Shown here: piece by piece, positions 1 to 12,939 of the stretch
Layout of the letters: every line of letters starts with the position of its first letter
How positions within the stretch are numbered: the stretch's first letter is position 1
Origin: Actinomucor elegans
Taxonomy: Eukaryota; Mucoromycota; Mucoromycetes; Mucorales; Mucoraceae
Direction: 5' to 3'
Assembly (NCBI GenBank): GCA_026027325.1
Contig: JAMSLZ010000003.1
Location: 3,410,001 to 3,474,000, forward strand
DNA length: 64,000 nucleotides
Made by a program: the position numbers and the translations under genes
The notes under the pieces: model-generated
What the model was told of the DNA's origin: nothing
The model's database searches: none
Seen by the model: the letters and a program-made list of their open reading frames with translations, nothing else

Positions 1-1814
1 CGACTCTTTTACAGACGTGATTTCAGTCGAGAAGAGAACTTTTTTTGTATATTATCTTGTCTTTTGCGTGTGTATTGGCGGATTCTTGTTTGGCTATGAT
101 ACAGGAGGTAACCTTGCATAATACTCGATTAAAATAGCTTTTAACAAACTTGTTAATAGTGATATCTGGAGCATTACAACCACTGCAACAAGATTTTATT
201 ATGTCCACGAGTCAGAAAGAATGGATTGTTGGAGGAACTACACTTGGGGCAATTTTTGGTGGTTTTTTCGCAGGACTAGTAATGTATAACCATTCTAATA
301 TGTCAAGTTACTAACTATGTGTTCTTTAGTTATCCGACAAGTTTGGTAGAAAAGTAAGCTAATTTCCTTACCTTGGTAGTACTCTTTTATTTACACAAAA
401 TATAAAGCCTTTAGTGATATGTGCTGCATTTATATTCACCATTGGTTCACTGTTATTAACTTTGGCTACCAGTTACATAACGTTGCTGCTTGGTCGGCTT
501 GTAGTTGGTTTAGGTGTAGGTATTGCTTCTATGATTATACCCGTTTACATCAGCGAGATCGCACCTAAAAGTCTTCGGGGTCAATTAACTACACTCAATA
601 CATTCAGTATTACTTTTGGTCAAGTTATTGCATATGTGATCAATATTATTTACGCAGAAAAGCCTAGTGGTTGGCGATACATGTTTGGTATAGGTGCCCT
701 ACCTGCTATCATTCAATTGGTTGTGATGCCATTTATGCCGGAAAGCCCACGTCGAATGGTCGCAAACAATAACTTGGCACTTGCCAAGCAAACTTACCAA
801 AGAATATACGGTCCCACTGTTACAGAACAATTCATTGACCGAGAAATTGAGAGTATTCAAGAAGATATGCTCCAAAGTAGCTTAGGCTCTTATAAAGATT
901 TCTTGAACCATCAACATATGAAGCCATTGTTAATAGGTATCACTCATTAAATACATTGTTTTCTGAAATTAACTCCTTATCATATAGCTTGTATGCTTCA
1001 GGCTGCTCAACAACTGTCCGGCTTTAACACAGCCATGTACTACGCAGCAACTATCTTGCAAATGGCTGGATTCAAAGATCACCGAAACTCTACTATGGTC
1101 GCACTGATCGTCGCTGTAACAAATATGCTTTTTACAATGATTGCAGTTACTATCATTGACAAAGCAGGACGACGTCGGATTCTTATTGTTACTGTACTAT
1201 TAATGATTATCAGTTTATTTGTACTAGGCGGTTCTTTTGCTGTACAGCAAGAAGGGTTTATACCAAAACAAGCCAGCTGTGAACAATACGCGAAACACTG
1301 TTCTCGGTGTCTGTTGGATGATCGTTGTGGCTGGTCCATGGAGCAAAGCACTTGTATGCATCTTGGGGGTAATCTAACGCAATCAGCTATCGAGTTAGCG
1401 TGTCCTCAAAAGTCAACAGACGGCATTATTACATTTGTGTTGTTATTTTCATTAACAGCGTATGTAGCAAGTTATGCTTTGGGATTAGGCTATGTGCCCT
1501 GGATTATTCAGAGTGAACTATTTACGTTGTCTCTACGTGGTAAAGCCAACGGCATTGCTACTGCAACGAATTGGGTTTGCAATTTGATGGTTGCATCCAC
1601 GTTCTTGTCGATGACGAATGTGCTCTCAGCAGCAGGTACCTTTTGGCTCTATGCTTCTATCTCGATTGTTCTATGGCTAGCCATGATTCGATGGTTACCT
1701 GAGGTATAAATATAGCGTTTCATATTGTTTGGACCAATGTAGTACTAATATGCTTATAAATAGACTTCTGGAAAGTCTTTGGAAGATATCAGTGCTTTAT
1801 TCACAAAGACATAA
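1..1814 (+). CDS. MFS sugar transporter, myo-inositol/H+ symporter type (5' end outside window)
   Basis: Plasma-membrane carrier of the major facilitator superfamily, sugar porter family. Exons seen: 1-107, 160-278, 330-353, 408-936, 988-1703 and 1764-1814; the first exon is cut by the window edge. Hallmarks: GGFLFGYDTGVISGAL in the first membrane segment, DKFGRK after segment 2, PESPRR at the end of the N-half, DKAGRR in the C-half, and QQLSGFNTAMYY. The PW-x-x-QSE-(x)-RG and NWVCNLM motifs near the end also fit. QQLSGFNTAMYY and the PWIIQSELF region favour myo-inositol over hexose transport, but substrate is inferred. Between the last membrane blocks (about 1260-1370) there is a Cys-rich outside loop with C-x6-C-x2-C-x4-C spacing, PSI-like, as in plant INT and animal HMIT transporters. 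The 24-nt exon 330-353 encodes only LSDKFGRK. A likely polyadenylation signal AATAAA lies near 1880. Confidence 0.9.
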
Positions 1815-2897
1815 AATCGTGGTTAGTTACCAAAAGATGTTGTATTCTATGTATGATGGAGCATGTAATTAAACAAGTTTAATAAAAGGAGAGTACAGAA
1901 GGGATATTACATGTATAGTTGGCATATTTATAGGGATATATCTTTATCTATATATATATATTATAAAGTATACTTTACGCATAGATCGTTGTTTGTTATC
2001 GTTAGCTACGATTAATTAACATATAATAAATTGCTTAAATATACACGGATGGTTTATATATAGCTTTTTCTTACTAAATACGCTTATAGGGGGGTATACA
2101 CTTAAACCAAGAATTACAACTTGGAAAGTCGTTGAAAAATGTGATCTTGAATGGTACCCTTTAATAAGAAGGCCATCGAGTGCTTCGACGGGGCTTGATG
2201 GCTCATGTTAAAATATTGGACTCTCTAAGACTCTAACGCTTAAATACTTCAATACACAGTTATGCAAGTGGATGCATAAAAAAAAAGAGCATGTTTTCTT
2301 CTGTTCTTCCCAGAAATTATTAGTTCACCTTCGTCCTTTGGTGATCTAGACGCGTTTATCCTTGAACGAAGCACGAATGCCACAAATTAAAACTCAGTAG
2401 TAATGAAGGGTATATCGGTTCTAGTGTGTGCATATATTGACATATGATTACAAAAGTTGGCATAATAAAAACAGCCTATTTTAATCTTCATTTTGCCCGA
2501 AAACCATTGATCTGCCCCGGCTTGTCGCCGTTCCAGATAAGATTGTATCATCTAGGAATGCGTAGCATAACATCGACGTATAAAAATTCCGATATCCAAT
2601 AAAGTGTTTGCCCTGGATTTCACTCCTATTTCAGTAAGTATTGACAATAGAGAAGTGTGATATAGATGCTTTTGATTACATACATAAGCATTGAGTACGA
2701 ATGGATAGTAACTTATTTTTGATCGTTTATTAATATATAGAAAGCGGATAGACTTCTTTTAGAAGAAAGCTGTTTGTTATATAGTGAGATTGAGTGAGAG
2801 TTTTTGGATTGACAGAAATGATATAAGAAAATGAGTATGCTCAAACTAAAGATACACAGAAAGAAAATAAAAAGAAATATATAATATTATACTGCTT
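1815..2897. other. Intergenic, 3' ends of transporter and chitin synthase
   Basis: Convergent intergenic stretch with no supportable gene. It holds a short imperfect hairpin at 2172-2202 (GCCATCGAG pairing with CTTGATGGC around a 13-nt loop) and one copy of the CCGATATCCAAT motif at 2589-2600. The rest is AT-rich. Confidence 0.6.
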
Positions 2898-5800
2898 CTA
2901 AAAGCCGTGATAAGAACCTTGTTGGTTTGGAGGAAGGTTGGGTCTTGTATTCACATATTGACCTTGAGGACCACCCATTTGACCTTGTGGTGATTGTGGG
3001 CCTCTGGGCTGTTGATGCATGTTAGTGTGAGGTTGTTGAGATCCATAGTTTTGTTGAGGACCCCAAGGACCGGGAGCAGTCGGTGTAGGCTGTAATGGTA
3101 TATTGCTATTCTTTTGCATGGGAGCAGGTGCCATGGATTGAGGTCTATAAGTTGGGTAATAGCCAGATCCAGCCTTTGCAGGTGCTTCCTTAGAAGGATC
3201 AAAGTAATGAGCAGGATTGGCAGACATATCAGTTTGGTAAGACATGTTTGACACAGAGTCATCATCATCTTGAGCACCTAACAGTCCACGCTTAGCTTCA
3301 TCTTCACCAGGTACCATGGTATGCATCAAGTGAGTAGGACCCATTTCGCGCATTTGTCTTTCTTTACGTTCACGACGCTTGTTAGCTCTAACACGTTTAC
3401 GTTCATAATCTTCCCAGCGTTTCAAAGGTACCTTGGAAGGATCGAATACACCATCCTTCTTTGAGTGATCATCCTTTGTTTCTCCTTCTACCTTACGTGT
3501 TTCACCCCACGAGAAATCATCAAAGTGCCAGAATGCATAGACAGGCAGCACAAAATTCCAGATGGGTAAAGCAAACAGGTACACAAGCATCCACATCAAA
3601 TAAACCCACTTACGCGTAGTGATCAAGATCAACAGTGCAGGTGAAAACAAGACGATAATAAGCAGAATCAAAGGAAGAGCTGAACTGAGATTGGTAATTT
3701 GAGTTGAAGCCATGGAAGCAATCAACACAACAGTCAAGATAATGGCTACAGGCAAAGTCAAGGTACCGATCAAATCCATCATCACTACGAACTGCATGGA
3801 GAAACAAAAAGTACCACACAAATTACGCACAAGCACCAATTCAAACAAATTATGAATAGTAGAATTAATCCAACGACGACGTTGAGAAAGCAAAACCTTG
3901 AATTCATCGGGCACAATAGTCTTACAGATGGCTTGAGGAGTGAAGACCATCTTACGGAAGGGAAAGTTACGCAACATCAGGGTAGTTAAGAAACGATCTT
4001 CACCGAGTAATAACAAGTTCTTTTGATGAAGAGTATCAATGGTGTTGGAAGAGTATTCTTGAACAATTTCAGGCTTGGTAATGATAGGAACCCAGTCACC
4101 ATCACCTTTACGGGCTTTGAGACGATACATACAGAAACAACCAGGCAAACACGTAACACCACCGAATACAGATTCGAAGCCTTTAGCCATATGATGGGAA
4201 ATAAAGTACTCGTATACTTGAATGGCAGTTACCCAGGAATCACGCTTATTGGCAATCTTGGTTTCACCACACAAACCCATAATCAAGTTATCGTTTACCA
4301 TACAATTGACCAATAATCTCATGGAAGTTTGATAAACTTTTGTATCAGCATCCACCTATAAAATATGTATTAGTCAACTGCGTAACTTTCTTTATATCAA
4401 TTTACCATTAGAACAAGCTCAAAGTAATCAGGTGTGACACCCATTAAAGCTTGGATTTTACGGAATAAATCATAATCAAGAGGAGTCATACGGTCGTTAT
4501 AGGTAACTCTGCTGAAAAAGTTCATCAAGATAAGCTGAGAATCACGTTTACCACGATTACCGGGCTTAGGTTTTCCTTGTTCATCTGGATTACCGCATTT
4601 GACAACTAAGATCATGGGAACCTTATGACCTTTGCAGACTAAAAAGCGCGGTTAATACAGGTAAATAGTCAATATAAATAAACACTTACCATAATGACCA
4701 GCATACACTTTAGCGCAGTTGTGCTGCTTTGCGCCAACAGCAACAGCAATATAAGGCATGGGTTCAGGGTTCTTCATACCAGGATCGCAATTCTCATCAA
4801 AGGTAATCAAAGAAAGACACATATCAGGCGTAGAGATAGTTTCACCGTGGCCAGTAATAATACCATCGGCAATCAAGAACAATAACTTGCGGTCATCAGG
4901 ATAATCAGTAGCAGAGAGTGATTCAACAGTGGCTTGAATACCTTCCGTATTTTCGGAATAACAGGTAATCAAAAGTACAGTGAAAAGATCATTGCCGACT
5001 TCAACTCGTTTGCCTGCAACACCGCCAGCTGGAGTCAAGGTTTGTCCAGAATCATTGCGCTGCATCATACCGGATGATTTGATATCAGACATTTCCATTG
5101 TTTGGTTACGCATTATCATACTGCTTGCGGATCGAGGTGCAGGTGGAGGAGTACGGGACAGTTTACGCGAGATAAACCAAGCAAATATAAGGGCCATAGA
5201 GAATCGAGCCAACACAATTGCCAAAATAACACCCAAAGAACAAGCCAATACAATAGAAGATACGAAACATCCAGTAGTACTCTTATCAATATGACCTGCT
5301 CTGTACTTTTGAACAAGACAATTAATGGAAGCTCTAAATTCAGGTCTTCGAAAGAACATTTTGGTGCCATCACGACCACCTTCAGCAAATGAACTGTTGA
5401 GTAATCCACGAATAACACCGTCAAGGTCATCAGTAGGGATGGGTTGAGGATTGGCCAAGATATAAGGCTCCATATTGAGCACATTACCATCAATGACGAT
5501 ATAATTTGTCAAATTAAAAGTAGCAAATTGAGTCCAATCAAAACCTACTTGGCGGGTCGAGTTGATAAGGCCAAAATGATCTTTTAAATTAGCTACTGTG
5601 GTTGGGCCATAGGCACAACCATTGTGGCCATTCATAGGAGTACAAGGATCCATATTCACGGCCTTGAAAGTTAAAGCCTTTGGGTTACCAGGATTGGTAC
5701 AATCAGGAAGATTAACGCCGTGAGTAAAGTAGTTTGTAATGTCTGTACCAGGTACTTTGGCCAAATCAAAGAAATCAAGACCTGGTGCAGGGTTGGAGTT

Positions 5801-6447
5801 TGTGATATTGAACTGCCAGCCTAAAACACCCAATAGATTGGCTAAAGTACAAAGAAAGTTAGTACATAATATAATTGTAAGGAGCAATTTTATTTTAACT
5901 TACGTGCAGTGAGGGTATCGTTATAAGAAGCATAGTTTAGTTGGTTATTGGCTTGTTCAGGTGGACACAAAGCTGAATTCAAGCCGATAGTGATAAAGAC
6001 AACGAAGCCACCCATACAAGCAATCAAGAAACACAAAGTCATTTTTTCTCTCCAAGCCTGTTGCATACTGGCATCACCCATCTTGAGAGCCGTTAGCATA
6101 GGAGGTAAGGCCCAAAATGTGACGATACGTGAAAATAAGACCCAAGGATCAAATGCGCTCTGGCTAGCAGTAGGTTTACCTGTTAAAAGGGGTGGAGGTT
6201 CTTGGTATCGATCAGGGCGGATCAATGTACGACCACGTTGGACGTTATGACTTGCGTTTGCAATAGAATTTGCGCCAGGTACTATACGACGAGTGGGAGC
6301 TCTTCCCAAAGTTGTAGGACGGCGTCCAATCGAAGTTTGTCCTCCTCCATTATTGTAGTGATAGTTATTGTCTGAAGGTGGTTGATAACCGTATTCGTGC
6401 CCTGGTGGAGCACCACCAGATGCTGGATCATATCGAGCTGGTGACAT
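2898..6447 (-). CDS. Chitin synthase, division 2, class IV-like (Chs3-type)
   Basis: Polymerises UDP-GlcNAc into chitin at the plasma membrane or in chitosomes. Four exons on the minus strand: 6447-5904, 5841-4690, 4638-4406 and 4355-2898, giving 1128 residues. A polar Gly/Asn/Pro-rich N-terminus is followed by the QQAWREKM motif and a membrane segment typical of class IV/V enzymes, then an outside region rich in Asn-X-Thr/Ser sites and a second membrane segment ([18 protein letters not shown]). The glycosyltransferase core has [34 protein letters not shown], the [10 protein letters not shown] block and the QRRRWINST product-binding motif. C-terminal membrane helices follow, and then a Pro/Gln-rich tail of about 140 residues. 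No myosin motor is fused, which excludes classes V and VII. Start taken at MSPARYDP, the first in-frame ATG. Class assignment is from memory of motifs, not a tree. Confidence 0.93.
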
Positions 6448-7544
6448 TTATATACAGAAAGATCTCACTTTAATATGAACAAAGAAAAGGAAAAAGAAAG
6501 AGAAAAGGTGAAAAAAGAAAAAGAAGCAATTAAATAGGTGATGGGTTTAAATACAAAGAAAAGCCAAAAGGTAGGTTTGTGCGTGTACCAAGTAGAAAAT
6601 ACTATTTATATGATATGACAGGGTTAGGTAACTCATGCACAATTAACTATTAACTTTTAGCATTTCTTTTTTTTTTTTTTCTAATAGTCTAGATCATTTT
6701 CACCCTATCTAACTATCATCGCAGATCAGGGGATACTCTAAGCTATAACAACTGTACGCACGTATAGCCGGTTTCAACGTCCAATGTCTATAACTATTTG
6801 ATATTAATTACAATTGAATGTGTTACCTATAAGAGTCCGCTCCAAGGTTATATCTTTTTATTATCAAATGTATACGTCGATCCTTTTCATTTTGCTTTTT
6901 CCAAGATTGTCTTCAATAGTAATTTCATTATACTTTACATTTGATAGATTAACGCGAAAAAATCCATTGCACAAAGCCTTCAGTTGAGGCAACTCAACAC
7001 GACCAACAATTTAGTTGTGCAACAATGAAATTTTTTCTCGCTTGTCCCCTTTTATAAGCGCTAGTTGGTCGATCTAGATTAACAAAAACAATCGTTTCTC
7101 CGCTATTAACCCTTCTATTTTTATATTTCTGTCAAAACTTGAACGTGGGTCAAGTTGGAATAACAGAAACGCTCGAACCTTTTAATAAGGGTGATAAAGA
7201 AGTATAAGAATTGAAAAACGTGGCTCTGGAGATGATACCTGCTTTAGGAAAGAGAGTAATTAAGTAGGTCATGTTGATTGGCTGAGCAAACTACAGCTGA
7301 GAACTGTACCTGAACTTTCACTTCTTGGTTTCATAGCAGTAGCAGCCAAAGCCCAAATAACGGGATCAGTTTATTTATAAACCAGCCTCTATGACTGTGC
7401 ATACTAAGACTATTTGCACTAGTGAAACGACAAAAAAAAAGACTCATCTTTTGATTATAAGGATCTTGTTTTACACATGTAGACTAGAAATAAAAAGTAT
7501 CAGGTGTACTATTGAGGCTTCGCAAAATGTAGTAAGTCAGGTTG

Positions 7545-7605
7545 AACATGAAATGCTAATCAGATGCGACATTTGACCGAGATCCCTCTAGATCGCACCT
7601 ATTGA
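7545..7605 (-). repeat. Dispersed GTCGCAT repeat copy
   Basis: Read on the minus strand it gives GATCTCGGTCAAATGTCGCA followed by TCTGATTAG and CATGTTCA, among the closest matches to the family consensus. Confidence 0.6.
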
Positions 7606-8009
7606 TTAACGAGCCATTCAAATATTTCAAAAAATTTGAGCCCAGGTACTAAAATTTGTGTCGTAGAAAGAAATTGAAATTTCAGACGCTATAAAGACAA
7701 ATCATTGGTTTGAATACTTTATATAAAATACATAAAATTAGATTCTCTTTTGAATGACATAATATCTGTATGTAGTTAAATATTTACAATCGTTCTAGAA
7801 AGTTAAAATAATGTACAATCGGAGTTGCTTGACAGTTGTACATACAAATATATAGACATAAAACTTGGCGTATAAAGGAGAGAGCCTTATATTCTAAAGA
7901 TTTCCCGGAAATTAAAAAAATATTTCAGTTTGCTGTTAATCTGGAAAAACTTTTGTAATAATTGTACAGATTTTATCAAGAAGTTCATGTTGTAGATTAA
8001 ATTAATTCC

Positions 8010-8021
8010 CCGATATCCAAT
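8010..8021 (+). promoter_or_regulatory. CCGATATCCAAT motif
   Basis: Exact 12-mer that recurs in several intergenic regions of the window (2589, 35105, and 45695 inverted, plus near matches). It contains a CCAAT core. A regulatory function is inference only. Confidence 0.35.
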
Positions 8022-8062
8022 AAAATATATTTTTCTGTAAGATAATAATAATTTTTGAGTCT

Positions 8063-8125
8063 AAAAAAAAAAAAAACTATGCTCAAAAAATCGAACCCAT
8101 GACCCTACACTATGACAGGCGCATA
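8063..8125 (-). other. tRNA-like 3' half with B box and oligo-T
   Basis: On the minus strand the segment reads GGGTCATGGGTTCGATT, which contains a good Pol III B box (GGTTCGA-type). It then reads to TTTGAGCATAG and a run of 14 T, which resembles a Pol III terminator. No matching 5' acceptor half, D arm or anticodon arm is visible, and the T stem does not pair properly. It is therefore a decayed tRNA or tRNA-derived SINE piece, not a working tRNA. Confidence 0.35.
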
Positions 8126-8718
8126 TTTTCAGTATACTATGTTAATATGAACTGCAGAAAATTGGATGCTTAAACGAACGGGATAAGTTTTGTAAGGATA
8201 TAGTAGTAGAAAAAGTATTCTTCTAAGGAAGGCAACATTTAATGATCGGAGTTATCTGGTGCTTTTATAACTAAATGCAAAAATATATAGCATAGCTAAT
8301 AAAAAAGAACGCATTTTATTTTATAGACATTGAAAAATAAAAAATAAAAGAGATGGTCTAGTTTGCTGTCGACCTACAACTGCTTTTGAAGTTGCACAGG
8401 TTTTATTGAGGTTGTCCGCGGCGGGCCATCGTTTAAACTTGGTCTGTCAACGTTTATCTAGGAAGATGGAATTAAAAAGCGATGAAGAATGGGCTACATT
8501 GACCAGTAAGCAGATGAATAATACTAAGCGCAAAGATGCAGTGAAATACATTATTCCAAAATCAATTCATTTCATATAGTTTACATAATCTTTAGATGTA
8601 TTCTCGAAAACTAGTGTTTATTAATTTTAATGTACATGATATCGATGTAATAAGTGGAATACACGTGCATGAAAGAAGGGTCTAAGGTAGAATTGAAGCT
8701 CTTTATCAGTATTTATCC

Positions 8719-11558
8719 TTATCCTCCATCTCCGGCAGGACCTGAGCCACTGTAATTCACGTTATAATGGCCTCCACGTTGACCTCTTTCCCGGCGAATG
8801 TTTTCCAAGATTTCAGCTTCTTTAGGATCAGATGGTACAGTAGGAACAAAGGAAGTTTGAGTGGCAAACGATTGAGGAGTTACTCCAAATTGCTGAGCAT
8901 GGCCAACAGAGTTAGTTGCACCGAATAAAGGAGCTTCTTGCACTCCATATGTAGACGACTGAGTGAATCTTTGTGCTGGTAATTCATATCTAATGTTCAA
9001 TTCTGTCATGATATCTTTGAGAGCCAACATGAAACGTGTCTTTCTTTTATGTCGCTTGCCGAGTTCTTGCCAGTTGCCTTTATGAGGCAGCCATATATTC
9101 AAGATCAATTGGTTTACATCAATGATATCTGCTACTCGCACATCGAAGCCAGGTCCAAAATCACGACTCTGGCTGGCTACCCAAGCACTCAGACGATCAT
9201 GAAGCTCCCAGAACTGCTCGCTGGTTGTACGGAAGTCTACATTGATTGTGACAGTTTCTCCCATACTACCTGATCTTCGCACATTGGTGATAAGTTTCGT
9301 CATAAGTACAGTAGTAGGCGCATACACAGTTTGACCATCACCGCTTATAAACGTAGTTCCCATCACACCAAGGTTATGTACCAGCAAGTATTGACCATCC
9401 ACCAGCACATAATCACCAGCATCGTAAGGATGTGTTACGAACAAGAACAGAACACTTTCAAACGTGTTCTTGGCAGTGTTACCGAAAACAAAGGTCAAAC
9501 CTAATAAGATAGAGCCAAGAGGAACTAGAGAGCGCCAGATGTCGACATTAAAGATGGCAAATGCCGTCAAGAGAAGAGCAAGTAAAGTGACAGCTAAAAG
9601 CATATAATCGACCTTACCCAAAGCCTGGCTGGTATCACGCATGGATATCGAAATATCTTTACGTTCGCGATAGATGAATACTACAGTATCACGGAATTCA
9701 CGTCGATTAATATCACCATTACCATCACGATCAAAAATATCGAAGGCTGTCTTGGCATCTTTAGCTGACTTGAAATAAGGCTCGAAATCACTAAGCAACA
9801 GACATCGGCGCGCGTCCTGATCTTCAGGAATGACACCATCTGGATATGCAAGCGATATATACAGTTTTTTAGCGTTCTTTCTGGCATATTCATCTGAATT
9901 GATATCGAGATCTCCTTTGAGGCGGCGAGGGGCATTAGGCTGGTCATTAATAACAGCTTTTTTCAGATTCTTTTTGAAAGAGTATAATATATCTGCAGAG
10001 CTAGTTTGTCGAGGTTGCTCACGGAGAGGAGTTATAAACTCTGTGGTAGCCATACTTGGCGCAATGCTGGTGCTATGACCTGATTCCAAAACATCATAGG
10101 TAGATTGAGGAACACTTAAAAGCCCACCAGGTCGGCCACTTTTTCGGTTTCTCATTTTCGATGCAGCCGCAGATGATCGAAAGCTTCGATATTCTGCTTT
10201 ACCAAGAGCATCCAAAGCTATAAATTAAAAAGAGCAACGTTAGACAAGGTCCACTTTAGATTATATAGTACTTTAGCTTACCTTTGATGGCTTTTCGATT
10301 AGCCTTGATACGGTCTTCAAACGCAAATCGATGGAATCGAGCAGCTGAAGAAAAGTTAGTAAGTATACATCTTTTTCATTTATGATTAGCTTACCAATGG
10401 TTTGAATGATAGTCTTTTGCACCAATAGTAAGATTGAAGCGACAAATAGACAGGCAAAAATACGCCATATAGTTTTACTATAGGGTTGTCTCAGCACGGA
10501 CTATATCATACAGCTTATTAGTATACACTCATTTTCTATGATAATATCCTACTTACAGGGTATGGAATGTAGATAAAAAAAGCCCATGTTCCCCAGTTAA
10601 AAGCAAGAACAACAGCCAGTCCTATATATGTCTTTAAACTCATATAATACTAGAAACAAGGTTAGTATATGCGCAGTTCATCGCAAATAATCGTTACCTC
10701 TAAATATGACTTGACTCTTTCAGATCTTCGACCTCGAAACACTTTGACCCATTTTGAAACAAGGAACGGCACAGCTTCAATCAAGAATGTAGTAATCCAT
10801 GCAATATGCCACATGAATGCAGCCCAGTACATCCACACCTGTACGTTGGCGCGGATATTGGTAAATTCTGGATCTTCTAATTCAGCTTCAGATGGACGCG
10901 GGAAATAGATGTAGACACAAGCACCGACAGTGATGAAAATAGAAGATCCTATAAGCGCAATGAAGACGCGCTTCATAAAATTGGACAGGTAATACCAGCA
11001 ACAGTACTTGCGATATACGGTTCGAATACGTTTAATTGTGGTATTACGTTGCACCGAAGACGCATTCGCGGGGCTCTGTTCGCTGTCAGGATTATCATTC
11101 CAATCAAAATCATGATCTTTGTCATCGTCGATGTCAGCTTCTTCATCATCGGTATTGAGAGGCGGAATTTCTTCCTTGGGGTCGTTTTTGATAGAAGGGT
11201 ATTGCGTTTTGGAAGTAGTGGTATCACTTTTTTCTTGATGATTATCAACTGGACTGTTAAGGCTCCAGTTTTTGTCATCCAATTTCAAAGGCGAGGGTTT
11301 GAAGTGACTCATTTCTGTCACATCTGCTTGTAGTGTGTCTTTTCGGTTCATATCAACTGTTGTGAAATAATCATCATCATCCTGCCGATAGGATCCGTTG
11401 GTACTGTTTGTTGCACTAGGTGTCAGATCTAAGGGTAGAGTCATGCAAATAAAAAAGTAAGACTAAGCGCCCCTAGTTTAAACTAGCCTCTAAGTGTGCA
11501 TACCTTTCATTAATCGAGCCTGTTCATTGTTGGCGCTTCGCTCAGACGATGGCCCCAT
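8719..11558 (-). CDS. EF-hand mechanosensitive ion channel, MscS family (copy A)
   Basis: Predicted 848-residue membrane channel of the eukaryotic MscS type found in fungi (Msy1/Msy2-like), which sit in the ER and help in hypo-osmotic shock and calcium control. Exons (minus): 11558-11504, 11428-10698, 10649-10557, 10500-10395, 10344-10282, 10217-8719. An acidic N-terminus precedes several hydrophobic segments (exons 2-4). Then comes one canonical EF-hand loop (DRDGNGDINRREF, about residue 512) and two membrane helices. The MscS core follows: the pore-lining helix with GLTFVFGNTAKNTFESVLF, then the beta domain with GDYVLVDG and TTFISGDGQTVYAPT. The C-terminus is Gly/Ser-rich. Family and EF-hand are visible; localisation and role are inferred from S. 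pombe relatives. Tandem paralogue of the gene at 12940-15858, with the same exon structure. Confidence 0.92.
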
Positions 11559-12939
11559 GAATTGATTTTTTTTCTTAAGTATTACTTAAGTCTTTCGTAT
11601 TGTGGTGTACTAGTAATGAAAAAAAATGAGGAAAGAAGGGCGAGTTAATTGATTACTATATTGATCTCCATTAATCAGAAAGTTTTTTTTTGTTGGTAAC
11701 GGGTCCGCCCTCGAGGTTTCATTCTTGTTAACGTTTAACAAATCATATTGGATCTGTCAAAATTAGCTTAGCGAGTTTCCACATTAATTGGTTATGTTTG
11801 ACTGTCATTAATTCATAATGAAGATCGCCTCAAAAAGCCGCGCACCTTATTCCTCTTTTCCAGATAGTAGCATAGTTGGAAGGTAAAGAGCATGACAAAA
11901 TATATCAATAATCTTCTTGTTTACGGTGTTATAGCATGTGGTGTTTTAGGAAATCCCATAGTACAGTATGCGCAAGATCAGTGCTGGGTTATAATAATCC
12001 AATTTTTTTGGGGGTCAAGAAACCGTTGATTTCATTGGCCATCGATAATTGAACCTTATATCCACCATCCGTAGTTTTTCTTTGATCATAACCAAAAATG
12101 ATATTGATTTGAAATCCAATATCTACAGGGCAAAAAATACTCTAATATGTTGGTTTTAAATGCGATTCCTTAGAAGTAAAATGCTTATAAAAATTTTAGA
12201 TGATATGAATTTTTTTTTCCTTTGCTGTTAATTATTCGAAAAACATAGGATTCAAAATAAAATAAAACCATCTGTATTATTATTATTAAAACTCACCTTC
12301 TATAATCATTGTATTAATTTTAACTATTAAAACTTGTTTATTATAATCAACAGATAAACCCGCTTTTTCGTTGGCCTAAGATATGTCAAAACCAGCCTTC
12401 TCTTCATCCTACCAAAATATTACCTGGCCTAATCTTTTGATCGATGATCAAATGGCGCACCAGATTAATAGTCCATGCCTAGAATAAAGTTATGTAGCTG
12501 ATGGAGCTTATGTTTGACTTTAATTACAGAGAGTTTTGTTCACATGTATTAATCTATAACTTCTATTATACATCCCTTATACTCTGATTATATTGTATGC
12601 AAAAAGGAAATGTACTGCGGCTTGAAAAATTATTACTGAATACACAGTATTTGCCTGATCTAATATACAGACGTTTTTATCTGTAAATATCTCAATCGAT
12701 CCTAGTGAAGTATCAGATCGAATTAGTGTTGTGTATACAGATTGAAGTGTTCCATCTATTAAGATTTTTATTTTAATCATAGTGCAGTCATATTGTTAAA
12801 TCAGGCAGGGACCACTCAAGTAAACCACAGTCGATTCTAGATATGAAAATTAAATGTTTTAATAAAAAAATTATTTATGACAGTAATATAATAAAAAAAA
12901 ATCATAGAGACGAGAGCATAAGGTGAACAATGGAGATCA
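11559..12939. other. Intergenic between the two channel paralogues
   Basis: Presumed promoter of copy A next to 11558 and 3' flank of copy B. AT-rich, no recognised gene. A 34-codon open frame at 12383-12487 (+), starting MSKPAFSSSYQN, is the only noticeable small ORF; no homology is known, and it may be chance. Confidence 0.5.

Larger units (their letters stand above)
6448..8718. other. Gene-poor 2.3-kb intergenic region
   Basis: No convincing gene. The part next to 6447 should hold the chitin synthase promoter; a purine-rich AAAGAAAAAG tract lies at 6480-6530 and a T-tract near 6667. Other items are one copy of the dispersed GTCGCAT repeat (7545-7605), a CCGATATCCAAT motif (8010-8021) and a tRNA-like B-box relic (8063-8125). 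A 35-45 codon open stretch near 8465-8578 starts MELKSDEEW; it has no recognisable homology and no clear context. Confidence 0.5.

Noticed and set aside
2172..2202. Hairpin read as a bacterial-type terminator
   Set aside because: The organism is a fungus with spliceosomal introns; the hairpin is short, and no U-tract follows.
5116..5493. Long overlapping frame inside the chitin synthase gene
   Set aside because: Shadow of the true coding strand; Leu/Val-rich pattern is the frame-shifted product of conserved codons.
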